Made by a program: the position numbers and the translations under genes. Below, in pieces: positions 9,132-17,496 of a stretch of DNA of 64,000 nucleotides. Source of the DNA: Peristeroidobacter agariperforans (GTDB lineage: Bacteria > Pseudomonadota > Gammaproteobacteria > Steroidobacterales > Steroidobacteraceae); assembly GCF_004138335.1 (NCBI RefSeq), contig NZ_RYFW01000001.1, positions 558,001 to 622,000 on the forward strand, written 5' to 3'. Under the pieces are notes generated by a model. That model saw only the letters and a program-made list of their open reading frames with translations, was not told the origin of the DNA and searched no databases. Positions within the stretch are counted from its first letter, which is position 1; each line of letters opens with the position of its first letter.

Positions 9132-10067
9132 TCACTTGATTTCCACCCGCGGACACGTACCACCCCGCATACTGCGCGGCGGTTGGGCATGAGTGCACGC
9201 CCCCTCCGCGATCTCGATGCCGCAGGTGGTCTCAGGCATTGCACCGTCACATTGGACGTTCAGCGTCCACTGCCCCTCAGGCGTGGCGCCCGGGCGCCAC
9301 TTCGCACATTGTTCCGTGCGAAAGTCCCGCTGCCGCACGAGATCGTCCGCGGACTCGCTCAGAATCCCGAATAGGCTTTGGCATTCCGCAGTGCTCGAAC
9401 ACTTGCGTTCTTCGACGAGCTGACCAACCAAGCTCTCACGATCGTACTTGCGCTGCGCACAGAGCTCGACCGCGCATTCGAGCGCTCGCTCGCCCTCGAA
9501 CGTCATGTCCCGCTCGATGCGCTCGAACTGGGCTCCGGACGCAGTCAGTCGATACGTTCCTGGTGGCACCTCAACGGTGTCTCCGGCGTTGCTCGTCGAG
9601 AAGGGCGCTTGATCAGACGCCCGACGCAGCTCGAATCTCACTTGCGGGTCCGGACTCGTGAAGCGGACGGATACCGGTGTCGGCTGCGCTGGCGGTACGG
9701 CATCACTCTCGGGCACAACTTCGGAAGCGCTCTGCGCTGTCGCTTCCGGCGTCGCGGCATCCTCCGGTTCCGCTGGAAATTCCGGCGCGGGAACAGGCAC
9801 CGCTCGCGCCGGCTGCTCAATAGGCGTTCCGGGATCGCGTGCCGGAGGTACGACTGGCGCTGCGGGCTCCTGTTGTACGCTCGTCTCTCTTTCGTCACTC
9901 GAGGGTCGATCCGTCCACCACCAGGCAAGCAGAGCGACCAAGGCGCACACTGCGACGATCGTGAGCGCCGTACGCCAAAGCGGTGACACTTCCTCATACC
10001 GTGGATCGCGAGGTCGCCGCCGGGGTGCAACTATTGGTTCGTAGTCGTCGTCATGCCTGTCGTGCAT
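9132..10067 (-). CDS. single-pass membrane protein, Pro/Glu-rich stalk, PEGA-like periplasmic domain; function unknown
   Basis: I do not recognise the family. The 311-residue product has a charged N-terminus (about 30 residues, rich in Asp and Arg), one membrane segment (TALTIVAVCALVALLAWWW), then a Pro/Ala/Glu-rich stalk of ~80 residues. Next is a short beta domain (VRFTSPDPQVRFELRR … VEVPPGTYRLTASG) that resembles PEGA repeats. The C-terminus contains eight cysteines, probably in disulfides, which fits a periplasmic location. The start ATG at 10067 has GGAAGA upstream. It stands alone between a convergent peptidase gene and a tRNA gene on the same strand. Confidence 0.75.
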   Translation of the reverse strand: MHDRHDDDYEPIVAPRRRPRDPRYEEVSPLWRTALTIVAVCALVALLAWWWTDRPSSDERETSVQQEPAAPVVPPARDPGTPIEQPARAVPVPAPEFPAEPEDAATPEATAQSASEVVPESDAVPPAQPTPVSVRFTSPDPQVRFELRRASDQAPFSTSNAGDTVEVPPGTYRLTASGAQFERIERDMTFEGERALECAVELCAQRKYDRESLVGQLVEERKCSSTAECQSLFGILSESADDLVRQRDFRTEQCAKWRPGATPEGQWTLNVQCDGAMPETTCGIEIAEGACTHAQPPRSMRGGTCPRVEIK

Positions 10068-10200
10068 GGCTAATCTTCCCTCATCCGCACCTGACGAGCT
10101 TGATGTTACGAAGTCGGACCAATGCGAACAGAAGACCCGCGAAACCCGCTGGGAGACGGATCGCCAACACTCCGTATCGTCGCAAGTGATTGAACAGGAA

Positions 10201-10276
<76 letters not shown>

Positions 10277-10646
10277 ATGCTGGGGCGGCCCGGACCGAGG
10301 GTCGGGGCCTGGAGGTGGCTTCGGCGGCATGCGCCGGAGCGGGCGCGTATTAGAGCGGGGGTCTGGCGGGGCGTCAAGAAAAACGAGTGGCCGAGAGGCA
10401 AATCGGCCCCCACCCGACACCCGGATGGCGACCGCACCTGCTCCCGGGCCACAAATGCGCACGGAAATGCCGGCGCAGGCTGTCAGGTTTGAGGTTCTAT
10501 ACTCTCCGGCTCGCGCATCGCGGCTAACCCCGCGGTTTACTTGGGTTTGCAACTTTTCGGTGCGATCGGGCGTTGTTGAGGGCGACTCCTTGGACGAGGA
10601 TGCGCACCCGGCAGACCTCCAGGTCCCATATATAAGGAGTCCCTTC
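10277..10646. other. intergenic region between tRNA-Phe and egtB
   Basis: This 370-bp stretch separates divergent units. It holds the tRNA promoter (10349–10377) on the minus strand. Near the right end is the egtB ribosome-binding site AAGGAG (10634–10639). Reading frames through it are GC-rich shadows; I see no convincing gene, and no clear promoter for egtB, although TATACT near 10498–10503 could be a −10. Confidence 0.5.
10349..10377 (-). promoter_or_regulatory. sigma70 promoter of tRNA-Phe
   Basis: On the minus strand TTGACG (10377–10372) and TCTAAT (10354–10349) are separated by exactly 17 bp. Each hexamer differs from consensus at one position. Transcription would begin near 10342, about 65 nt before the mature tRNA 5' end, leaving a leader for RNase P to remove. 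Confidence 0.7.
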
Positions 10647-11930
10647 ATGGCAGCGGTCTATCCGGCAGCCACTCCCGTCATCGATCGCTCCCACGAACCC
10701 CTGGCCTGCCGCTATTCCCGCATCCGCGAGGAATCAGTGGGCATTTGCAGCCCGCTGGAGATCGAGGATTACGTGGTGCAGAGCATGCCGGACGCGAGCC
10801 CGGCGAAGTGGCACCTGGCGCACACCAGCTGGTTCTTCGAGCAGTTCCTGTTACGCCCGCTGTTGTCCGGCTATCAGCCCTTTCAAGCCGGGTTCGAAGT
10901 CCTGTTCAACTCGTACTACCAGACCGTCGGCCCTATGCACCTGCGACCGGAGCGCGGGTTGCTCACTCGGCCCACCGTCAAAGAAGTGCTCGCGTACCGC
11001 CAGCATGTCGACGAGCACATGCTGAAGCTGCTCGACTCTCGCAGTGACGATGATGACCAGTTCGAGCCGCTGGTGACCCTGGGCATGAACCACGAGCAGC
11101 AGCACCAGGAGTTGATGTTCACGGACATCAAGCACCTGTTGTCGAAGAACCCGATGCTGCCCGCTTACACGCGTAAGCCACAACCGGCGACCGAGGTGCG
11201 CTCAGCCCAGCCGCTGCAGTTCCTGACGTTCGAAGGCGGCATTCGAGAGATCGGTGCGACCGGCAAGCACTTTTGTTTCGACAACGAGACCCCACGTCAC
11301 CGAACTCTGGTGGAGCCGTACGCGCTCGGCGATCGTCTGGTGACCAATGGCGAGTACCTGGAATTCATTCGCGATGGTGGCTATCGACGCGCTGAGTTCT
11401 GGTTGTCTGACGGCTGGGGTACGGTGAATCAGGAAAGCTGGACGCGTCCGTTCTACTGGACGCCGTCGCTCGACGCGGAATTCACATTGCGAGGCTTGCA
11501 GCCGTTGGACACGCACGCGCCAGTGTGCCACTTGAGCTACTACGAAGCCGACGCGTTCGCTCGCTGGGCGAATGCGCGTCTGCCGACTGAAGCCGAGTGG
11601 GAGCTTGCCGCCGAATCGTTGCCGGTCCGTGGAAACTTATTGAAGAGCGACATGCTCAAACCGCTGCCTGCCGGAGATCAGGCCGGGCTGAAACAAATGT
11701 TTGGCGATGTGTGGGAGTGGACCGCGTCCCCTTATGTCGCGTATCCCGGCTATCGGGCCGTGAAGGGCGCGCTCGGCGAGTACAACGGCAAGTTCATGTG
11801 CAGTCAGCTCGTTCTGCGCGGCGGCTCGTGTGTGACACCGGCCGATCACGTGCGCGCGACGTATCGAAATTTCTTTTATCCCCAGGCTCGTTGGCAGTTC
11901 ATGGGCGTACGCCTGGCGCGCGACCTGTAA
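10647..11930 (+). CDS. egtB: EgtB, ergothioneine biosynthesis sulfoxide synthase
   Basis: The 427-residue protein uses non-haem iron and O2 to join a sulfur donor (gamma-Glu-Cys or Cys) to hercynine. Residues ~15–180 form a DinB-like domain with iron ligands in WHLAHTSWFFEQF and NHEQQHQEL (the H-x3-H-x-E pattern). The C-terminal half is a formylglycine-generating-enzyme (FGE-sulfatase) fold: LTNGEYLEFI-type core, RLPTEAEWE, FGDVWEWTAS and RGGSC. ATG 10647 is chosen because AAGGAG lies 7 nt upstream; a longer in-frame start has no such site and adds unrelated residues. egtD follows after 14 bp, so the pair is an operon. No egtC or egtE lies nearby. Confidence 0.95.
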   Translation: MAAVYPAATPVIDRSHEPLACRYSRIREESVGICSPLEIEDYVVQSMPDASPAKWHLAHTSWFFEQFLLRPLLSGYQPFQAGFEVLFNSYYQTVGPMHLRPERGLLTRPTVKEVLAYRQHVDEHMLKLLDSRSDDDDQFEPLVTLGMNHEQQHQELMFTDIKHLLSKNPMLPAYTRKPQPATEVRSAQPLQFLTFEGGIREIGATGKHFCFDNETPRHRTLVEPYALGDRLVTNGEYLEFIRDGGYRRAEFWLSDGWGTVNQESWTRPFYWTPSLDAEFTLRGLQPLDTHAPVCHLSYYEADAFARWANARLPTEAEWELAAESLPVRGNLLKSDMLKPLPAGDQAGLKQMFGDVWEWTASPYVAYPGYRAVKGALGEYNGKFMCSQLVLRGGSCVTPADHVRATYRNFFYPQARWQFMGVRLARDL

Positions 11931-11944
11931 TCGAAGGAAGAACA

Positions 11945-12916
11945 ATGGCAAAGCATCCGAGCACCGTTCCGGCCAAATCCACTCAGGACGCACTGACCAA
12001 CGACGTACTGGACGGTCTGAAAAAAGAGCCGAAGGAGCTGTCGCCCGTCTGGTTCTACGACGAGCTGGGCTCGTTCCTGTTCGACAACATCTGCGAGCTG
12101 CCCGAGTACTACATCACTCGCACCGAGCTGCAGATCATGCACGGCCATGCGGCCGAGATGGCGCAGCACATCGGCCCGGATGCGGCATTGATCGAGTTTG
12201 GCAGCGGCACCAGTTTGAAAACGCGTTTGCTGCTGGATCGGCTGGAGCAGCCGCTGGCCTATGTGCCGGTCGATATTTCACGCGAACATTTGTTCCAGGC
12301 CGCCGGCGCACTCGCGAAGGATTATCCGCATCTGCACATCGTGCCGGTCTGCGCCGATTTCACGCAGAACTTCGAGCTGCCGCAGTTCGTCCGCAGTGCG
12401 CAGCGTCGCATCGTTTATTTCCCTGGCTCGACGCTGGGGAATTTCGATCGTCCACAGGCGCGCGAATTGCTCGCTCGCATGCGAGACCTGGTTGGTAAGA
12501 ATGGCGCGGTCCTGATCGGCATCGATCTGCGCAAGGACCCTCGCATTCTCGAGCGGGCCTATGACGACGCGGCCGGCGTCACCGCGGAGTTCAACATCAA
12601 TGCTCTGCGTCATGTGAATCGCGAGCTCGGTGCGGACTTCGATCTCGACGCCTTCGATCATCTCGCCGTGTGGGTGGAGAACGAGAGCCGCATCGAGATG
12701 CACCTGGTCAGCAAGAAGGATCAGACCGTGCACCTCGGTGGCGAAAAAGTGCGCATCGGTCGCGGCGAGCATCTGCGCACTGAGTATTGCCACAAATACA
12801 CGCTCGACTCCTTCAGCGAGCTGGCCGCGACCGCCGGTCTGGCAGTCAAGCGCGTGTGGATGGATTCCAACAAGCTGTTCAGCGTGCAGTTGCTGGAGCC
12901 GGCACGCCTGCAATAG
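11945..12916 (+). CDS. egtD: EgtD, L-histidine N-alpha-methyltransferase
   Basis: The 323-residue SAM-dependent enzyme trimethylates histidine to hercynine, the substrate of EgtB. It shows family landmarks: SPVWFYDELGS, FDNICELPEYYITRTE, the SAM loop LIEFGSGTSLKT, YVPVDIS, and the IVYFPGSTLGNF segment. The length matches the family. The ATG at 11945 is preceded by GAAGGAAG. It completes the two-gene hercynine/ergothioneine core with egtB immediately upstream; the lyase that removes the cysteine remnant must be elsewhere or supplied by another PLP enzyme. Confidence 0.95.
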   Translation: MAKHPSTVPAKSTQDALTNDVLDGLKKEPKELSPVWFYDELGSFLFDNICELPEYYITRTELQIMHGHAAEMAQHIGPDAALIEFGSGTSLKTRLLLDRLEQPLAYVPVDISREHLFQAAGALAKDYPHLHIVPVCADFTQNFELPQFVRSAQRRIVYFPGSTLGNFDRPQARELLARMRDLVGKNGAVLIGIDLRKDPRILERAYDDAAGVTAEFNINALRHVNRELGADFDLDAFDHLAVWVENESRIEMHLVSKKDQTVHLGGEKVRIGRGEHLRTEYCHKYTLDSFSELAATAGLAVKRVWMDSNKLFSVQLLEPARLQ

Positions 12917-12975
12917 AACCGCCGACCGACCTGCGGAGTTGAGCCGGAAGGTAAACCCACGTATGGTCCACGGCC

Positions 12976-13731
12976 ATGTCGGAATCCGCTCCTAATACGC
13001 AGGGGTGGGCGCTGTTTCTCGATGTCGATGGCACGCTGCTCGAGCTCGCCGAGACACCGCAGGGAGTGCACGTGCCCACCAACCTCAAACATTTGCTCGA
13101 AGATGTCCGCTGGCGTCTCGATGGGGCGCTGGCGCTGGTCAGCGGCCGCAGCCTCGCGAATCTCGATGGCCTGTTCTCGCCGCTGAAGTTCATCGCCTCA
13201 GGCGTGCACGGCTGCGAGCGACGCACCGCCGATGGGCATGTGTTGCGTCCGGAAGTGGACGCAGCGACGATCGCACGCGTGCGCGGCCAGCTCGCTGAAT
13301 TCGTGCGAAGCCACGAAGGGCTGCTCCTGGAAGACAAACACTACGCCGTCGCCGTGCATTTCCGCCGTGCGCCTGAAATGCAGGACGAGGTCTATCGCAT
13401 CATGAACGAGGTCCTGGTACACCTCGGCCCGACGTTCGCGTTGCAAGCGGGCAAGAGCGTGCTGGAGTTGCGGCCCGGCGCGTGGACCAAGGGGAGTTCG
13501 ATCAGTTCTTTCATGCAGGAAGCGCCGTTCGCCGGGCGCATCCCCGTGTTCATCGGCGACGACGTCACTGACGAAGATGCGTTCGAAGTCGTGAACGAGA
13601 TGAAAGGTGTATCGATTCGTGTCGGCCAGGCAGCTGCGACTCGCGCGAATCATCGGTTGGGCAGCGTTAGTGAAGTGTTGCGTTGGTTGCAAACGGTTCC
13701 ACCGGTCGTTCCCCCTCACTCAGCTCAGTAG
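12976..13731 (+). CDS. otsB: trehalose-6-phosphate phosphatase
   Basis: The 251-residue product is a HAD-superfamily phosphatase. It has the nucleophile motif DVDGTLLELA at residues ~17–26, VSGRS, the TPP cap segment GVHGCERR and the metal-binding motif FIGDDVTDEDAF. It converts trehalose-6-phosphate to trehalose, an osmoprotectant, in the cytosol. The usual partner otsA (synthase) is not in the window. It follows egtD by 59 bp and precedes the ligase gene by only 3 bp, so it probably shares a transcript with the ligase and perhaps with egtBD. Confidence 0.93.
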   Translation: MSESAPNTQGWALFLDVDGTLLELAETPQGVHVPTNLKHLLEDVRWRLDGALALVSGRSLANLDGLFSPLKFIASGVHGCERRTADGHVLRPEVDAATIARVRGQLAEFVRSHEGLLLEDKHYAVAVHFRRAPEMQDEVYRIMNEVLVHLGPTFALQAGKSVLELRPGAWTKGSSISSFMQEAPFAGRIPVFIGDDVTDEDAFEVVNEMKGVSIRVGQAAATRANHRLGSVSEVLRWLQTVPPVVPPHSAQ

Positions 13732-13734
13732 CCC

Positions 13735-14859
13735 ATGGCCTTCGACTTCTCATTCGGCATCGAGGAAGAGTTCTTCCTCGTCGATGCTCAGACGGGATTG
13801 CTGGGCACGCCGTCACTCGATCAGTTGATGAGTGACGCCCAGGCGCGGCTTGGCGATATCGTCACCTCAGAGTTGTTGCAGTCACAGATCGAGATTGCGT
13901 CGCCCATCCTGCGCAGTCACGCGGAGGCGAGCGACGTGATGTCGCGCACTCGGCGCGTGTTGAGCGAGGTCGTGGCCGAGCATGCGCTGACTGTTGTCGC
14001 GGCGAGCACGTATCCGCTCGGGGTCTGGCACGAGCAGCTCGTTACCGAGAAGCGGCGCTACGACAAATTGATTGCCGACTTCCGCATCGTCAGTCAACGC
14101 AATCTGGTTTGCGGTCTGCACATTCACGTGGCCATTCCCGAGACTGTCGACCGCGTCGACGTGATGAATCGGGCGATGCACTGGTTGCCGGTATTTCTGG
14201 CGCTGAGCACGTCGTCGCCGTTCTGGAATCACCGGGTTACAGGCTTGCTGAGTTACAGGCAGGCGCTGTACGACGAGTGGCCACGCAGTGGCATCCCGGA
14301 TTTCTTCCGAGATGAGGCCGACTATCAGGCATTCACGGATCGCCTGCAGGCGGCGGGGGCGATTAGCGACTCGACGCAGCTGTGGTGGGCGATTCGGCCG
14401 GCGAACAAGTATCCGACACTGGAGATGCGCATCTCGGATATGTGTACGCGGCTGGAGGATGCGTTGGCGATTGCAGCGTTATATCGCGCTCTGGTTGCAA
14501 CGCTGGTCGCTAATCCGGAGATGGGAAAGGTGCGCAGCACACACACCCGCCGGCTCATTGATGAGAATCGCTGGCGAGCCAAGCGGGATGGCGTCAAGGC
14601 AGAGTTCATCTTCGAGACCTCGAACGAAGTCGTGCCGGTGGCGCAGGTCACGAGCGATTTGATTGCCGCGTGCGGCGAACAGATCGATCGGCTCGATTGT
14701 GCGGAGGCGCTGAAGCCGATTGAACGCATTCTCAGCGAAGGAACCAGCGCGCACCAGCAGCTGAAGATTTATAACGACAGTCGTGCCGCAGGGGATGAGA
14801 GTTTGGATGCGCTGATGAAAGTCATCGAGTGGCTCAAGGCCACGACTCTGGCCTACTGA
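13735..14859 (+). CDS. GCS2 (YbdK-type) carboxylate–amine ligase
   Basis: The 374-residue protein belongs to the glutamate–cysteine ligase type 2 family. It has FGIEEEFFLVD at the N-terminus, LQSQIEIASP, a CGLHIHVAI metal/substrate motif, and RPANKYPTLEMRISD. Family members condense glutamate with an amine; some make gamma-glutamylcysteine weakly. Three bases separate it from otsB. Lying two genes after egtBD, it may supply gamma-Glu-Cys to EgtB, the role of EgtA in actinobacteria; this is inference. Its last 7 bases overlap the end of the convergent ackA gene. Confidence 0.9.
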   Translation: MAFDFSFGIEEEFFLVDAQTGLLGTPSLDQLMSDAQARLGDIVTSELLQSQIEIASPILRSHAEASDVMSRTRRVLSEVVAEHALTVVAASTYPLGVWHEQLVTEKRRYDKLIADFRIVSQRNLVCGLHIHVAIPETVDRVDVMNRAMHWLPVFLALSTSSPFWNHRVTGLLSYRQALYDEWPRSGIPDFFRDEADYQAFTDRLQAAGAISDSTQLWWAIRPANKYPTLEMRISDMCTRLEDALAIAALYRALVATLVANPEMGKVRSTHTRRLIDENRWRAKRDGVKAEFIFETSNEVVPVAQVTSDLIAACGEQIDRLDCAEALKPIERILSEGTSAHQQLKIYNDSRAAGDESLDALMKVIEWLKATTLAY

Positions 14860-15980
14860 CCCAGCGCGGCGGCGGTGGCGCGAGCCATGGAGAGCTCTTC
14901 GTCGGCGCGGACGGCGAGCAGCTGCACTCTCGAACCCTTGACGTTGAAGCTGGCGATCGGCTCTGCGCCCGTGAGTTTCAAAGCGTCATTGCTCCACACA
15001 TCGAGCACGGCGCCCATGAATTCCAACCGCTCAGTGCAGCGACGCCGAATCAGAGCATTGTGCTCTCCGACGCCGGCCGTGAACGCGATGGCATCCGCTC
15101 CACCCATCCCTGCCGCATACGCGCCGATGTACTTCCGAATTCGGTGCACGTACATCGCGATAGCGAGCACACAATCCGTGTCGCCCGCGTTCGCGCGGCG
15201 CTCGATCTCTCGCATGTCGTTCGTCCCGGCGAGCCCTTTCAAGCCGGAACGTTTGTTGAGCAAATCATCGAGCTGATCCGCGTCGAGATGACCTTCACGG
15301 CGCAGTTGTAACAGCACACCCGGATCGACATCGCCTGCCCTGGTTCCCATGACCAATCCTTCGAGCGGCGTCATGCCCATGCTCGTGTCGACACTGCGTC
15401 CGCCTTCGATGGCCGTCACGCTCGCGCCGTTGCCCAGGTGGCACGAAATGATTCGCAGCTCTTTCACATCAGTCTGCAGATAAGCGGCGACGCTGTGAGC
15501 CACGTGCTCGTGATTGATCCCATGAAAGCCGAAACGGCGAATGCCGAATCGCTGCCGGACATCGAGCGGCAGGGCGTACTCGCGGGCATGATCAGGCAGC
15601 GTCGAGTGAAACGCCGTATCGAACACAGCGAAGTGAGGAACGCCCGGCAACGCAGCCATGACGCGACGAATGGCCGCGAGCGCCGGTGGGTTGTGCAATG
15701 GCGCGAGGTGATTCAGCTGCTCGATCTCGCCGAGCACGGCATCGTCCAAGCGCGTTGGATCGCGAAACTTCTCGCCGCCGTGAACCACACGGTGCACGAC
15801 CGCCTCCGGCGACATGGACGCATTGAGCCCCCGATACCGCGCCAGCAATTCATCGACTGCGGCCGATACATCCGAGCCGACGTTCTCGCTGTGGATTTCT
15901 TGCAGGCGCCGATCGTGCGCCGTATCGATCAGGGCGCTTTTGACCGAAGAGCTGCCGCAATTCAGAGCAAGGATGCGCAT
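14853..15980 (-). CDS. ackA: acetate kinase
   Basis: The 375-residue enzyme interconverts acetate plus ATP and acetyl phosphate plus ADP. It carries LALNCGSSSVK at the N-terminus, VVHRVVHGG, FDTAFH, FGFHGINHEHV, the phosphate-2 loop HLGNGASV, GTRAGDVDPG and FTAGVGEH. The start is ATG 15980, because residues upstream of MRILALNCGSSS do not belong to the family. No phosphotransacetylase or phosphoketolase gene is adjacent in the window. The gene converges on, and overlaps by 7 bp, the GCS2 ligase gene. Upstream it is divergent from the M20 amidohydrolase across 65 bp. Confidence 0.95.
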   Translation of the reverse strand: MRILALNCGSSSVKSALIDTAHDRRLQEIHSENVGSDVSAAVDELLARYRGLNASMSPEAVVHRVVHGGEKFRDPTRLDDAVLGEIEQLNHLAPLHNPPALAAIRRVMAALPGVPHFAVFDTAFHSTLPDHAREYALPLDVRQRFGIRRFGFHGINHEHVAHSVAAYLQTDVKELRIISCHLGNGASVTAIEGGRSVDTSMGMTPLEGLVMGTRAGDVDPGVLLQLRREGHLDADQLDDLLNKRSGLKGLAGTNDMREIERRANAGDTDCVLAIAMYVHRIRKYIGAYAAGMGGADAIAFTAGVGEHNALIRRRCTERLEFMGAVLDVWSNDALKLTGAEPIASFNVKGSRVQLLAVRADEELSMARATAAALGQ

Positions 15981-16045
15981 GACGGAAAAATACCACCCCC
16001 CAGGCCGGGCTTGTACACTGCCCTTGAAGATCAACGGAGACCCGC

Positions 16046-17356
16046 ATGCATCGTTCCGTAAAAATCAAAAGCATTCTCGCCGGCGGCGCACTGGCTCTCG
16101 CAATTCCCATGGTCGGCAGCGCCGATGTGGCGCCGCTGGATGTAGCGGCAAAAGCGGTCGAGCCGCGCGTAATCGAATGGCGGCGCCACTTGCACGCCAA
16201 TCCCGAGCTGAGCAATCGGGAGGTGAAGACCGCGGATTTCATTGCGAAGCGTCTGAAGGCGATGGGCCTGGAAGTGAAGACTGGCATCGCTCACACCGGC
16301 GTGGCCGCACTGTTGAAGGGCGGCAAGCCGGGGAAGACCATCGCGTTGCGCGCCGACATGGATGCGCTGCCCGTCACCGAGCAAAACGATCTGCCGTTCC
16401 GCTCCAAGGTGACGACCGAATTCCGGGGCGAGAAAGTCGGCGTGATGCACGCCTGCGGTCACGACGGGCACGTCGCCATCCTGCTCGGCGTCGCCGAGGC
16501 GCTGGTCAAGATGAAGGACTCGCTGCCCGGCCAGGTGTTGTTCGTCTTCCAGCCGGCCGAGGAAGGTCCGCCCGAGGGCGAGCGGGGCGGCGCGAAGCTC
16601 ATGATGGAAGAAGGGTTGTTCGGCATCGCCAAGCCCGACGCAATGATCGGCCTGCACCTGATGGCCTCGCTCAACACGGGCGTGATCGGCTACAAGGCGG
16701 GCCCGCTCATGGCGGGCTCGGACTATTTCACGATCATGGTGACGGGCGCGCAGACTCACGGCTCGCGGCCGTGGGGCGGCATCGATCCCATCACGGTGTC
16801 GGGTCAGATCATCACGGGCCTGCAGACCATCGTGTCTCGTCAGATCGACATCACCCAGGTGCCGGCGGTGATCACGGTCGGCGCGATCAAGGGCGGCATC
16901 CGTTTCAACATCATCCCCGACTCGGTGGAAATGGTCGGCACGGTTCGCAACTTCGATCGCGCCATGCGCGATGACATCGTCAAGCGCATGCAGACCACCG
17001 CCAGCAACATCGCCGAAGCCAGCGGCGCGAAGGCTGAAGTGAAGTTCCGTGCCGATGTCTCGCTGCCGCCGGTCGTCAACGACCTGGAGCTGACCCAGCG
17101 GGCGGTGCCTTTGTTCGAGCAGCTGATCGGCAAGGACAATGTGACCCAGATCAGCCTGCAGACCACGGCCGACGATTTCTCGTTCTTCGGCACCGAAGTG
17201 CCGTCGATCTACTTCTGGGTAGGCGTCACACCGCGCGACAAGGATGCGGCCAAGGTGCCGTTCAACCACTCGCCGCTGTTCTACCTCGATGAGGCCGGAC
17301 TGATCACCGGCGTACGGGCGATGCTGACGCTGACTACGGATTTCCTGGCCCGCTAG
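16046..17356 (+). CDS. exported M20 family amidohydrolase/peptidase
   Basis: The 436-residue product has a signal peptide (ILAGGALALAIPMVGSADV). It is followed by an M20D-type metallohydrolase domain: WRRHLHANPELS, LRADMDALPV, the metal-binding HACGHDGHVA and PAEEGP, and the dimerisation lid region with TGAQTHGSRPW. Relatives cleave N-acyl amino acids, indole-auxin conjugates or hippurate; the substrate cannot be read from sequence. The signal peptide puts it in the periplasm, which is unusual for most M20D enzymes but known. Start ATG 16046 has GGAGA 5 nt upstream. A short hairpin overlaps its stop codon. Confidence 0.88.
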   Translation: MHRSVKIKSILAGGALALAIPMVGSADVAPLDVAAKAVEPRVIEWRRHLHANPELSNREVKTADFIAKRLKAMGLEVKTGIAHTGVAALLKGGKPGKTIALRADMDALPVTEQNDLPFRSKVTTEFRGEKVGVMHACGHDGHVAILLGVAEALVKMKDSLPGQVLFVFQPAEEGPPEGERGGAKLMMEEGLFGIAKPDAMIGLHLMASLNTGVIGYKAGPLMAGSDYFTIMVTGAQTHGSRPWGGIDPITVSGQIITGLQTIVSRQIDITQVPAVITVGAIKGGIRFNIIPDSVEMVGTVRNFDRAMRDDIVKRMQTTASNIAEASGAKAEVKFRADVSLPPVVNDLELTQRAVPLFEQLIGKDNVTQISLQTTADDFSFFGTEVPSIYFWVGVTPRDKDAAKVPFNHSPLFYLDEAGLITGVRAMLTLTTDFLAR

Positions 17357-17364
17357 CTCGGGCC
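17347..17364 (+). terminator. short GC hairpin over the M20 stop codon
   Basis: GGCCCG and CGGGCC form a 6-bp stem with the stop TAG in the 6-nt loop. It is a weak terminator candidate with no U-tract. Confidence 0.3.
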
Positions 17365-17496
17365 GAATGCGAGTCGCGTCACAAATCCACACGAACCCGG
17401 TGGCTATCGGTCATAACGCGACATTCGTACTTGCCGCAAACTCCCCTACTGACTGTACTGCGCGCCTCGGGAGGAAACGCATCGCTGGGAGTGGCG

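Noticed and set aside
10329-10646. 106-residue N-terminal extension of EgtB
   Set aside because: The extension is compositionally like a GC-rich shadow, and a good ribosome-binding site (AAGGAG) sits 7 nt before the internal ATG at 10647, where family similarity begins.
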